From the NCBI RefSeq assembly GCF_900109745.1, contig NZ_FOAV01000005.1, positions 248,001 to 312,000 on the forward strand: 64,000 nt of DNA. The letters are read 5' to 3'. Shown here piece after piece: positions 35,633 to 44,525 of this stretch. The notes under the pieces were generated by a model that saw only the letters and a list, made by a program, of their open reading frames with translations, was not told the DNA's origin and did no database searches. Both the position numbers and the translations under genes were made by a program. Source of the stretch: Roseateles sp. YR242 (GTDB lineage Bacteria > Pseudomonadota > Gammaproteobacteria > Burkholderiales > Burkholderiaceae_C). How positions within the stretch are numbered: position 1 is the first letter of the stretch; each line of letters opens with the position of its first letter.

Positions 35633-37480
35633 ATGCGCAGGCCTGACTTCAACAGCTTTCCGATGCAACCCCTGCCTGATCACCACAACGAGTCGTTGTC
35701 CAGCATGGCGCCATCGACCCATGCGGAAGCCACGGGGCGAGAAACCGGGAACATGGGTTGCTTTCAGATTGCACGATCCGCGCTCGGGCGCGTGATCAGC
35801 CGGTGCCTACCAACGAGCACCCTGGCGAGAGCGGCCGTTGGACGTTTTCCGGGGGCGGCCTATAGCGCGGTGAGTGCGGCCGACAGCCCTCCCCTTGGCC
35901 GCTCGCAGCGACAACTGGCCAGCGCCGGGCCTGATGCACAGGTACCTGCGGTTCCACAGCGCGTCATCACCGCTGAGGCTGGCGCGCAGACCTCGGGACC
36001 GCCCTGGCTTGAGATCCATCATTCCCTGCTTCGGTATCACGAATACCGAGAGCAATGCAGCAACAAAACCCTCGCCATTGATCAGCTGACACAGTCCCTC
36101 GACGCCCTCGCACCAGAGACCTCGCAGGTGGTGCGGGAGTGGATCGATCGCGAGAAAGCGGCCGATCGCATCAGTGGCGTGGGCAACATTTACCCGGACA
36201 ACGCTGGCGGCCACGCTCTCCGCGACGAGGACTTGCGGCACATCCGTCGCAGTGTCACCGCCCTGCAAAGGGCGTTACACATTCTCCAGCATGAGCCGTT
36301 GGCGATCGGCGAGTTGCTACGCACGCGCGACGAGTGCATCAAGAAGTTCGCGGACCTCAGCCCCAACAAGAAACAGGTTGAATACTTCGAAGACCTGATG
36401 GACCGTATGGCGGAAGCACAGGACAACGCCACGTTTTGGCATTGGCACGTTGCAGCCGACCGCTTGCTGCGACGGATGGATGAAGCCCGTTCCATGACAT
36501 CCCAAGTCGACGAGGACCGCCGCACGGCGCGCGACGACACTGTTTTGCGGGAGATTCGCACGAAGCACTGGATGCTCGAGCAACACCATGAGGAACACTT
36601 GACGCGTATTACGGAGGCTCATGACCTCGCTCATGCCGCGACGGAGAATTCCATCGGTGGTGCGTTGGCCGCTCGGGAACATCTGCTGCGCGCGCAGACG
36701 CTGAAGGCAGATTTACTGACCCAGTACAGCTTGGGGCTTCCGACGAAAAGGTTTTCACATGACGCCGCAGCGAGCCAACTGGTGCGTCACCTGCCGGAGC
36801 AGCACTACAACGGCATTCCACACTCGTCCCTGGTCTCCTTTGGTGAATTTCTGGCAACGGCGGAGCCGGTAGCCTCGCGCGAAGACTTGCTCAGCATCCT
36901 GCAATACACCCAGAACGTTTATCTGCACCAAAGTGCACGGTGCCGTAGCGCGCTCGATGCCATGATGTCCACGCGGCTGATGGTCCGCTTGCGCCTCCAG
37001 GGAATGCCGCCTCAAGAGGCCAAACACCTGGCACGACTCATCAGACGTGAGGGCACTGCGGACTTCGCAGACCTCGTTGCCGTGGCCCAGGCGCTTGGGG
37101 GGCGGGATCCTGATGTCTTGCGGGTGCTTGCTCGACGTGGTCTTCAGGTGAAGGTCTGCCGCCAAAACATCACGCAGGTCTGGCCCGAGCGCATCGGCAA
37201 GACCTTTTCACCTGAATCAAACCAGCCGTCCAGCCAAACACTGTCCACGCCCATCACTTTCTGGGAAGACCAGGTCCTTTCGGGCGCGGTAACCAAAGCC
37301 CTGCCGATACTGGTGGTGGCCGTCACCACACCGGACGCTGCGGTTGCCGACACCGCTGATGCCAGCAGCGTTGATGGCGCCCCACTCGCCCCACTCGCCC
37401 CATCGGGAGCCCCCGTCATTCAGGTGCCTGAGGGCCTACAGGCGGCGTTCGAAGCGGCCATCAACGCACTCATCGATTAG
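35633..37480 (+). CDS. Protein of unknown family, paralogue C (divergent, longer)
   Basis: 615 residues, related to paralogues A and B. Shared landmarks: GCFQIARSALGRVISR (near 41-57), KKFADLSPNKKQVEYFEDLM, SIGGALAAREHLL, FGEFLATAEPV followed by LLSILQYTQN, then MVRLRLQGMPPQEAKHLARL, LQVKVCRQNITQ and LPILVVAVTTP at the C-terminus. It has about 150 extra residues after the N-terminal motif, mostly helical. I chose ATG 35633 (GAGAG eight bases upstream) over ATG 35615. No leader hairpin like that of A and B, though GTTTCC/GGAAAC arms occur at 35569-35600. No signal peptide. The C-terminus is Ala/Pro-rich with VPEGLQAAFEAAINALID. Function unknown. Confidence 0.72.
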   Translation: MRRPDFNSFPMQPLPDHHNESLSSMAPSTHAEATGRETGNMGCFQIARSALGRVISRCLPTSTLARAAVGRFPGAAYSAVSAADSPPLGRSQRQLASAGPDAQVPAVPQRVITAEAGAQTSGPPWLEIHHSLLRYHEYREQCSNKTLAIDQLTQSLDALAPETSQVVREWIDREKAADRISGVGNIYPDNAGGHALRDEDLRHIRRSVTALQRALHILQHEPLAIGELLRTRDECIKKFADLSPNKKQVEYFEDLMDRMAEAQDNATFWHWHVAADRLLRRMDEARSMTSQVDEDRRTARDDTVLREIRTKHWMLEQHHEEHLTRITEAHDLAHAATENSIGGALAAREHLLRAQTLKADLLTQYSLGLPTKRFSHDAAASQLVRHLPEQHYNGIPHSSLVSFGEFLATAEPVASREDLLSILQYTQNVYLHQSARCRSALDAMMSTRLMVRLRLQGMPPQEAKHLARLIRREGTADFADLVAVAQALGGRDPDVLRVLARRGLQVKVCRQNITQVWPERIGKTFSPESNQPSSQTLSTPITFWEDQVLSGAVTKALPILVVAVTTPDAAVADTADASSVDGAPLAPLAPSGAPVIQVPEGLQAAFEAAINALID

Positions 37481-37550
37481 CGGGCACCATCATGTCGGCG
37501 CCATCAGGGCAGCGCCGGCCATAGCGCAGGCTGCCAGCGCAGCGAGTGGG

Positions 37551-40277
37551 TCAAGGACGATCGGCAAGCACCTCGGCAAGGTCCGTTTCCATCCGGTCAA
37601 AATCCACCGGCTTGGGCCAATAGGCCATGGCGCCTGCGGTCAGCGCCTCCTGGATGTCCGCCGGGAGGGTATTGGCCGACAACGCCACCACGCGCAGGTC
37701 TGCGGTGCGCGGGTTCTGCCTAAGCTGCTTCAGCACCTCAACGCCAGTCATGTCGGGCAGTTGCATGTCCAGCAGCACCAGATCGGGCTTCAATTCGTGG
37801 CAGGCGGCCAGGCCGGCGTGGCCGGTCTCTGCCGTGGTCAGCGCAATACCGGGGTAGCGCCGGAACCACTGCTCCAGCAGGATAACGTTGACCGGGTTGT
37901 CCTCGATGTAGACCACGCTGGCGGCCAGTTCCCGCCTGCGGTCTGGCGGATCGGCGTCGGCGGGGGGCTCCTGCAACGGAGATGCCGCGAGCCGCGTGGG
38001 CAGGCAGAACGTCACCACCGTGCCCTCCCCTTCCACACTCTCGAACGTGAGTGTTCCACCCAGCAGGTCCACCAGGCGCTTCGTGATGAACAGGCCAATG
38101 CCTGTGCCTTCGACGGCGCTTCGCTCCCGGCCGAGCCGGTTGAAGGCCTGGAAGAGCCCTTTGAGCTGCGCTGGGCTCATGCCCTGGCCGGTGTCCTCCA
38201 CGCGGATATGCACTCGCTCGGCCTGCGGCTCCATGGACACGGTGACGGTGCCACCGGGACGGTTGTACTTGAGCGCATTCGACACCAGGTTGGTCAGGAT
38301 CTGGCGCACACGCACGCCGTCCGTCACCACCTCCACTGGTTCTGTGGTGATGTCGAGCTTCAGGGAGATACCCAGCGTCCGGGCGGCCGGTTCCTGCTGC
38401 TGCGTGGTGGCCTTCGCCACTTCGGCGACATTGATCTCCGCCATGTCCAGGGCGACACCGCCGGACTCAATGAGCGACACGTCCATCAGGTCATCGATGA
38501 TGAGTCGCAGCTGGCGTCCCGCAGCCAGCACCTGATCCAGGGAGCCGCGAACCTCCGAATCCGCTTCGGCGCACGGCGTGGATCTGGCCAACTGGGCAAA
38601 TCCAAGCACCGCATTCAAGGGCGTCTTGAGCTCATGGCTGACATGGGAGAGGAAGGTGCTCTTGGCCAGGTTGGCCGCTTCTGCGGCACTCAGTGCCGCT
38701 TCCGCTTCCCTGTGCCGCTCCAGGTCCAGCCCGAAGGAGATGTCGCGCCCCAGCTCCGTCATCAGCCCAGCCGTCTCGTCGTCCAGCATGGCGCCCTCGC
38801 TCACCCGCATCAATATCGCGCCCGCAGGACGACCGCTCGTGGAAAACGGCACGGCAATCCAGCCCGCATCGGCGTGAACGGCGTGGCGCGGCGTCCCCGA
38901 CTCGACCGCTTCCACCACCAGGTGGAGCGGCACGGCATCGGGCGTCTGCCCGGCCCCCTCCGGCTGAGGGCCCTGCGTCCCGTCGGCCGGCGCGATGACT
39001 TCCGTGCGCAGGCCTTGCGCCGTGGCCACCACCACGCGGGCGTCGGTGGCAAGGCCGGCGCGTGTGGCCACGTCACACACGACATGGAAGAGGCCGGCGC
39101 CGGACACCCGGTGGGCAATGGCCTGGCCGGTCTGCGAGAGCGTTTCGTAGATCTGCCGCACGCGCACGGCATGGGCATTGGAGGTGCGCAGATCGGCGGC
39201 CTTCTGGTCGTTGCGGTCCATCAGCCGGTTGAACTCGCTGGCGACCTCGCCGAATTCACCGGGTAGCGCGGTGTCGGCGCGGACGTTGGTGGCGCCGGCG
39301 CTGAGGGCCCTGGCCGTGTCGGTGATGCTGCGCAGGGCCGCGGTCAAGCGACGGGCGAAGAACACAGCCGCACCGACGCCCAGCACAATGGCAGCAGCTG
39401 CTGCGGCGGCACCGTGCAACGCCTGTGCATTGGCGTCTGCATAAACGAAGTCCGACGGCATGCCCGCGATCGCCTCCAGGTCGTATTTCTTCATCGGCGT
39501 GACCGCAAATGCACGGGGCGAGCCGGAGACGCCCACGCCGACGCGCACCGGCACGGAGGCCAGTTCGGGCGCGTCGAGCAGGGTTTTTGGCACTTCCTGG
39601 CCCATCCATCGTTCCGGCTCCGGAAGCCGGGTCAGGAAGATGCGTTGGCCCTGCCGAATACCCACCGAACTGTCCGGACCATCCAGCAGGGGCGCGAGCT
39701 TCGTATTGACGTAGGCCAGGTCCAGCGCCAGCGCCAGCAGCGCGACACGCTGGCCAGCTTCATTGGTGACCGGGCGCGTGAGATACAAGACCATCCGCTG
39801 GCTGATCGGCCCGCGCAGCGGCTTGCTCAAGGACAAGCCGGCGGCGGCCATGCCCTGCACAAACCAGGCCTCGCCGGAAAAGTCCACCAGGCCGGGCTTG
39901 GCGTTGGTGGAACAGACCATGCTGCCGTTGGGCGCCAGCAGCCCGAGGTTGGTATAGGCCGAGTTGGAGAGAGAACCCGGCCCACCCATCAGGTTCTGAC
40001 AAGCCCCGGAATCGAGTTTGCGCACACCGGGACGGGACGCCATGAACATCAGCAGGTGGTCGGCCTGTTCGAGGATGTCATAGACCTCTTCGGCCGCCTT
40101 GTCCGCACGGCCTTTCAGAGCCCCAAACGCCTCTTTCTCTGCGTCGCGCCGGTCGGCTTGCAAGGTGACGACCAGCAGCAGCAACAACGGCGCCGCGACG
40201 GCCGCCACGATGAGCACCAGACGCGTCAGCAGGAAGCTCGACGCAGCGGTGCCGCCAGGTCTTACCGGCTGAGCCAT
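37551..40277 (-). CDS. Hybrid sensor histidine kinase/response regulator
   Basis: 908 residues. Membrane helix (about 17-39), periplasmic Cache-type sensor (about 40-285, with LVDFSGEAWFVQG, MVLYLTRPV and VALLALALDL), second helix (about 289-308), HAMP (to about 362), GAF-like domain (about 385-515), kinase core with H box FLSHVSHELKTPLN (His548), N box ILTNLVSNALKYN, DTGQGM and GTGIGLFI, and a C-terminal receiver with IEDNPVN and acceptor Asp837 in LVLLDMQLPDM. GGGGA lies five bases before the ATG. It is monocistronic and convergent with paralogue C. Hybrid kinases of this layout often feed biofilm or c-di-GMP outputs; no partner is nearby. Confidence 0.93.
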   Translation of the reverse strand: MAQPVRPGGTAASSFLLTRLVLIVAAVAAPLLLLLVVTLQADRRDAEKEAFGALKGRADKAAEEVYDILEQADHLLMFMASRPGVRKLDSGACQNLMGGPGSLSNSAYTNLGLLAPNGSMVCSTNAKPGLVDFSGEAWFVQGMAAAGLSLSKPLRGPISQRMVLYLTRPVTNEAGQRVALLALALDLAYVNTKLAPLLDGPDSSVGIRQGQRIFLTRLPEPERWMGQEVPKTLLDAPELASVPVRVGVGVSGSPRAFAVTPMKKYDLEAIAGMPSDFVYADANAQALHGAAAAAAAIVLGVGAAVFFARRLTAALRSITDTARALSAGATNVRADTALPGEFGEVASEFNRLMDRNDQKAADLRTSNAHAVRVRQIYETLSQTGQAIAHRVSGAGLFHVVCDVATRAGLATDARVVVATAQGLRTEVIAPADGTQGPQPEGAGQTPDAVPLHLVVEAVESGTPRHAVHADAGWIAVPFSTSGRPAGAILMRVSEGAMLDDETAGLMTELGRDISFGLDLERHREAEAALSAAEAANLAKSTFLSHVSHELKTPLNAVLGFAQLARSTPCAEADSEVRGSLDQVLAAGRQLRLIIDDLMDVSLIESGGVALDMAEINVAEVAKATTQQQEPAARTLGISLKLDITTEPVEVVTDGVRVRQILTNLVSNALKYNRPGGTVTVSMEPQAERVHIRVEDTGQGMSPAQLKGLFQAFNRLGRERSAVEGTGIGLFITKRLVDLLGGTLTFESVEGEGTVVTFCLPTRLAASPLQEPPADADPPDRRRELAASVVYIEDNPVNVILLEQWFRRYPGIALTTAETGHAGLAACHELKPDLVLLDMQLPDMTGVEVLKQLRQNPRTADLRVVALSANTLPADIQEALTAGAMAYWPKPVDFDRMETDLAEVLADRP

Positions 40278-40358
40278 GATGTCCCCTGCGCTGCGTTGTT
40301 GTACCGTGTACGAAGCAAGTGGCGTGCCCGCGCTTCAGATGGTTGGATCAGTCCCAAC

Positions 40359-41102
40359 TCAAGGCTGGGCCAGCAGTGCATCGGTCCTGTGGGCGTCCTG
40401 CGCATCGAAGAACGCAGGCTCCCGGGTACGGAGCAAGGCCCTGGCCTGGGGTTCCGAGCCGCGCAGCCAGGCGTCCCACTCGTGGGGTTCCAGATGCATG
40501 ACGGCTCTTTTGTCCTGCGCTTCGGCGGGAAGGCGCGCGTCGGGCCTGTGCAGGCGGCCCAGCAACGGATGGCCATCGCAGTTGCAGGTCAACATCGCAT
40601 AGTTGGGCACCACCTCGCCGGTCATCGGGTCCACCCACTCGTTCCAGATGCCGGCCAGCATCCAGGGCAACCCGTCCGCACGGCGCAACTGCCACCAGAT
40701 GTTGCGGCCCGTCTCCCAGTTGGGCTCCTGATACCACTGGGCGGGGATGAGGCAGCGGCGGCCCTCGTTCCAGGCCGCACGGAAGGTGGGGGACGTGGCC
40801 ACCGTTTCCAACCTGGCGTTGTTGGTGGTGCGGGGGCGCGGCGCTGGCGCCTTCTTTCCCGGGACGGGCTTGGGTTGCATCATGTCCTTGCGGGCAGATG
40901 CGCCTGGCCGGATCAAGGCCCATTGGCCGAGAGCGCCGGTCAGTTCACTGTCTCCCTGGCCGGCTCGCAGAAACAGCCCCGTGTCAAACGGCCCGACGAA
41001 CGGCCGGGTGGGGTCCTGCTCCGGGAGCCACAGTTTGCTCAGATGTCGCCGGACATAGACCTCCAGGTCGTTCTTCGGTGTCATGTGGTAGAGGTTGCAC
41101 AT
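40359..41102 (-). CDS. yedK: SOS response-associated peptidase-fold protein (SRAP/HMCES, YedK)
   Basis: 247 residues of the SRAP family, which forms a covalent thiazolidine link with abasic sites in single-stranded DNA through the N-terminal cysteine. Cys2 follows the initiator Met (MCNLYHMT), the arginine/glutamate signature is in NNARLETV, the second conserved block is RRCLIPAQWYQEP, and the catalytic histidine is in RAVMHLEPHEWDAWL. These are all the residues needed for the reaction. Despite the family name no LexA box is visible upstream (41103-41223). It is divergent from an unknown gene. Confidence 0.92.
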   Translation of the reverse strand: MCNLYHMTPKNDLEVYVRRHLSKLWLPEQDPTRPFVGPFDTGLFLRAGQGDSELTGALGQWALIRPGASARKDMMQPKPVPGKKAPAPRPRTTNNARLETVATSPTFRAAWNEGRRCLIPAQWYQEPNWETGRNIWWQLRRADGLPWMLAGIWNEWVDPMTGEVVPNYAMLTCNCDGHPLLGRLHRPDARLPAEAQDKRAVMHLEPHEWDAWLRGSEPQARALLRTREPAFFDAQDAHRTDALLAQP

Positions 41103-41223
41103 CAGAGCCTCCCGTGGCGTTCGGCTGGGCGGCGTGAATGACGAAAGTCATCGGACGCTACCCGGGGGTCTTTCTTAACATGCCCGCAGTTTCGCCTTTG
41201 CCATACCCTTGGGGGACACCAAG

Positions 41224-42066
41224 ATGAGCGTCATTGAAGGTCGCAAATTCGGCAGCACCACCGATCAGAGGAACGGCAAGTTCCTCAACGACCAGTTGTG
41301 CGCGGCGGTGGATCTGGAGGCCCTGGCCAGCAAAAGTGCGTGGTTGCAGTACTACCACGTGATGCTGGTGGTTGCGCATGTGCTGCTTCTGCAGAACCGT
41401 TACCGCAGCGCCCCGACCATCCGGATCAATGCCGCGATGTACCAGATCATGGGCGGCCTCGCGGACAACCCTTATGCCCATGTGGTGCCCTGCACCATCA
41501 AGATCGACGGGCAGCCCATGCCAAAGCTGTATTCATCGCCCAAGGCGATCGCCGAAATGGAGAGGATCTTCGGGCTCGGCGTCATGGGCGCCACGGGATC
41601 CAGCTGCCCCTTGGGCGGACTTACCTTGCCGTGGATTGACCCGCGCAAGCCACTGCTGTTGAACCAGGCAGACAGTGCCGCAGAACATCACCATCAGCTG
41701 GACGGACTCTGCGAAGCGCTGCGCCGCACACTGGAGGTCGCCACGCAACGCGTGGAATGGACGGGGGCAGGCGGCAATCGCGCCAGTGACGACATGCTGG
41801 TGAGCACCTTGCGATACGTGGATGCGCTCATCTGGCGCCCGAACATGAAGTTCGCGTATGAGAGCGCCATCAGCCGGGTAGGCACCAGCATCGCCGCAGC
41901 GACCACCGCAGACAAGCGCGCTCAGCGGCAAGGCCGGCAGGACGTGTTGCGCATCAAGCTGCGTACCCATGAGGATTCATTCGCCAAGATGGACCATTGG
42001 CAAATTCTGGGGCAGGCCGTGAGCAAGGTGTCTGATGAGACTGGGGGGAGAGGTGTGGGTGGGTGA
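41224..42066 (+). CDS. Hypothetical protein
   Basis: 280 residues, not recognised. No signal peptide; moderately hydrophobic helix LQYYHVMLVVAHVLLLQNRY (about 37-56). Later parts include YAHVVPCTIKIDGQPMPKLY, MGATGSSCPLGGLTLPWIDP, LDGLCEALRRTLEVATQRVE and a basic helical stretch TTADKRAQRQGRQDVLRIKL. ATG 41224 has GGGGG eight bases upstream. It is divergent from the SRAP gene and ends 17 bp before the tRNA-Arg gene on the opposite strand, a usual location for inserted DNA. Base composition is somewhat less GC-rich than neighbours. Secreted effector or mobile-element cargo are possible but unsupported. Confidence 0.65.
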   Translation: MSVIEGRKFGSTTDQRNGKFLNDQLCAAVDLEALASKSAWLQYYHVMLVVAHVLLLQNRYRSAPTIRINAAMYQIMGGLADNPYAHVVPCTIKIDGQPMPKLYSSPKAIAEMERIFGLGVMGATGSSCPLGGLTLPWIDPRKPLLLNQADSAAEHHHQLDGLCEALRRTLEVATQRVEWTGAGGNRASDDMLVSTLRYVDALIWRPNMKFAYESAISRVGTSIAAATTADKRAQRQGRQDVLRIKLRTHEDSFAKMDHWQILGQAVSKVSDETGGRGVGG

Positions 42067-42082
42067 AACCCGCCCGCTGAAA

Positions 42083-42159
42083 TGGCCTGCCCGGAGGGAC
42101 TCGAACCCCCGACCTGCTGCTTAGAAGGCAGCTGCTCTATCCAGTTGAGCTACGGGCAG
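42083..42159 (-). tRNA. tRNA-Arg (anticodon TCT)
   Basis: 77 nt including encoded CCA. Acceptor arms CTGCCCG and CGGGCAG pair fully, D arm GCTC/GAGC, anticodon stem GCTGC/GCAGC with loop CTTCTAA (anticodon TCT, reading AGA), T arm GGGGG/CCCTC with loop TTCGAGT. Full cloverleaf, no intron. Confidence 0.97.
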
Positions 42160-42180
42160 ACAGAAGACATCAGCACCTGA

Positions 42181-42226
42181 AAAAACATCAGGCCCTCCCC
42201 AGCATTCCCATGCCGGCAGAGGGCCC
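42181..42226 (-). terminator. Probable rho-independent terminator of the OPT gene
   Basis: On the minus strand GGCCCTC and GAGGGCC (42220-42226 and 42192-42198) pair around a 21-base loop and are followed, five bases on, by a run of six T. It lies about 50 bp after the OPT stop codon and just before the tRNA gene. Confidence 0.55.
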
Positions 42227-42274
42227 GAATTGTGCCATGCCGCCGGGAGGCGGCTGGCCGATCAGATCAATGCA

Positions 42275-44260
42275 TCAGATCAACACATTGACGATCGCGT
42301 TACCGATGCCCATCAGGGCTGCGCCCGAGATCAAGCCCGCGCAGATCGGCTCGCAGCCATCCACCCAACGGCGCCAGCCCGCCGTGCCCGGCGTCTTGTA
42401 GACCTTCGCCATCACGAAGAAGATCATCGCGCCCACCCACATGCAGAAGGTGGACTCAGGCGGCAGCACCACGCCCAGGCCAATGGACACCGACGACAGC
42501 GGGAACTTGCCGCGCGTGACCATGCGCAGCACCTCGATGACCACCGCCGCCACGGCCGCAATGCCCATCGTGATCAGCGCGGACGCCGGCAGGCTGTGCA
42601 GCCCGTTGGCAATGATGTCCGCCACACCCTTCCACTGCACCGCCGCCGGCATGGCGAACTGGTCGGAGATGATGGTGGACGTGCTGCGCACGCCCTCGGC
42701 GTTCTTCGGCACGAAGAGCAGATAGAACAACGGCACGCAGGCCAGCACGCCCGCAAAGATGCCGATGACGTGGCCAATGGCCTGATGGCGCGGCTTGCCG
42801 CCCAGCATGTAGCCCGGCTTGATGTCCGACAGCAGGTTGGCCGCGTTGGAGGAAATCTCCGCGGTCATACCGGCAGGCACCAGGTTGCTCGCCGGGTTGG
42901 ACCGGTCGATGGCACCCATGGTGAACTGCGTGATCTTGGACAGCGCACCCGTGGGCGTCCACGAGGTCAGCGCCATCGAGTTGGTGCAGATCACCGTCAG
43001 CACAAAGATCAACGGCAACGACACCAGCGCCATCAGCATCGGCACGCCGAAGAACAGGTGGCCCGTCCAGGCGGACAGCACACCAAACACCGGCACACCA
43101 ATATAGGAAATCCACAACGGCACTTCGATGTGAGCCAGCAGATCGGTGCCGTTAGCTTCCTTCTTTTTGCGGCCAGCGATCGACTTGAACGCGCTGGTGA
43201 AGATGTCCGGCTTGGCCAGCAGGCTGGTGACGGAGCCCGCCACCATCATCGCCACGCCCCACCACATCGACCACTGGTTGACAATCTCCACGCGGGAGAT
43301 GGGCACCAGACTGCCGTTGGGACCCACGCGCTGGATGATGTCCCCCGCGTTGATCATGATCGGCGCCAGCACGGCGAAGTTCACAAAGGCACCCAGCAGG
43401 CAACTGGTGGCCACGGCGATGCCCATCAGGCCACCCACGCCCAGCATGGCTGCATCCAGCGTCAGGCGCAGGCCCAGCACGCGGAAGTCCACGCCCATGA
43501 TCTTGGGGATCCACAGCTCCGCCTTGACGGCAATGGCGTAGTAGTACTCGTCCAGGCGGTCATGCAGAACCCATGGCTCCTTCATGCCGGCCCACTGGTC
43601 CATGCGCAGCAGCTTGAACTGGATGAGCTTCATCCAGCCATCGCTGACGATGGCCTGGTAGAAGGCGGAAAGCCCCGCCACCTTGGCCAGCAGCGCCGCC
43701 TTGTACAGGCCTTCGCCGCCCTCGCCGGTGTAGAGCGAATCCAGCACCACCCCGCAGGCACGGCCTTCCGGGAATGGCAATTGGTCTTCATTGATGAAGC
43801 GCCGCTTCATCGGGAAGGCCACCAGCACGCCGGTCACGGCGATAAGCACCATCCAGATCATCATCTGCCACCACGGGATGATGCGGTCCACCACCAGCAT
43901 GTAGGCCACCAGGCTGGAGATCAGCGGCGTGACCACATAACCCGCCGCCGTGGCGATGGACTGGGTGCAGTTGTTTTCCAGGATGGTGTAGTCGTCCGCC
44001 CAGCCCATCTGGTGCAGCAGCCGGAACATGGCAAAGGCCAGGATCACCGAGGTGAGGCCCACGCCCACACTGATGCCGGTCTTGGCGCCGATGTACAGCG
44101 ACGTGGCGGCCAGGATGCCGCCCAGAATGAAACCCGTCATGCCGGAGCGCAGCGTCAGCTGCGCCATGTCACCGCGGAAGACGTTCTTGAACCACCATTC
44201 GTCCTTTTGACCTCGCGTCCAGGTGCGGACCTGCTCGTCCGTCAAGTGGTGTAGCGCCAT
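42275..44260 (-). CDS. OPT-family oligopeptide transporter
   Basis: 661-residue polytopic membrane protein with about 14-16 hydrophobic helices, a proton-coupled importer of oligopeptides or metal-chelate conjugates. Typical OPT features are TLRSGMTGFILGGILAATSL near the start, NNCTQSIATAAGYV, FPEGRACGVVLDSL, MGVGGLMGIAVATS-type glycine runs and, late in the protein, LSSVSIGLGVVLPPESTFCM and GCEPICAGLISGAALMGIG. ATG 44258-44260 (MALHHLTDEQ) has AAGG about ten bases upstream; the frame extends to 44401 without family character. Single gene with its own terminator. Substrate cannot be read. Confidence 0.92.
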   Translation of the reverse strand: MALHHLTDEQVRTWTRGQKDEWWFKNVFRGDMAQLTLRSGMTGFILGGILAATSLYIGAKTGISVGVGLTSVILAFAMFRLLHQMGWADDYTILENNCTQSIATAAGYVVTPLISSLVAYMLVVDRIIPWWQMMIWMVLIAVTGVLVAFPMKRRFINEDQLPFPEGRACGVVLDSLYTGEGGEGLYKAALLAKVAGLSAFYQAIVSDGWMKLIQFKLLRMDQWAGMKEPWVLHDRLDEYYYAIAVKAELWIPKIMGVDFRVLGLRLTLDAAMLGVGGLMGIAVATSCLLGAFVNFAVLAPIMINAGDIIQRVGPNGSLVPISRVEIVNQWSMWWGVAMMVAGSVTSLLAKPDIFTSAFKSIAGRKKKEANGTDLLAHIEVPLWISYIGVPVFGVLSAWTGHLFFGVPMLMALVSLPLIFVLTVICTNSMALTSWTPTGALSKITQFTMGAIDRSNPASNLVPAGMTAEISSNAANLLSDIKPGYMLGGKPRHQAIGHVIGIFAGVLACVPLFYLLFVPKNAEGVRSTSTIISDQFAMPAAVQWKGVADIIANGLHSLPASALITMGIAAVAAVVIEVLRMVTRGKFPLSSVSIGLGVVLPPESTFCMWVGAMIFFVMAKVYKTPGTAGWRRWVDGCEPICAGLISGAALMGIGNAIVNVLI

Positions 44261-44525
44261 GCTGCTCGATCCTTCACATCCGTCGGTTACGTGCCATTTC
44301 AGGCTCGTGACCAGAAAGGACGCTCTTTTGAAACAAAAAAACAGCGCGCATTGTCCCAGCCCGTCATAGGCCTGACATCTCCAACGCTCCAGGGTTTCCA
44401 CCTAGTTAGAGGATCCAGACGGCCTTGATGTGCGATGGCAACGCAAGTTCAAGGTATTCGACACCAGGCAGCCATGCTTGTTCACAAGCGCGGGCGGTTG
44501 CCGCCCTTGACGCACGGGCAGCGGA

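Noticed and set aside
41103-41223. LexA box before the SRAP gene
   Set aside because: No CTGT-N8-ACAG pattern is present, despite the family name.
42230-44254. Long plus-strand open frame opposite the OPT transporter
   Set aside because: His/Gln/Arg-rich low-complexity translation; the minus strand shows the full OPT membrane protein.
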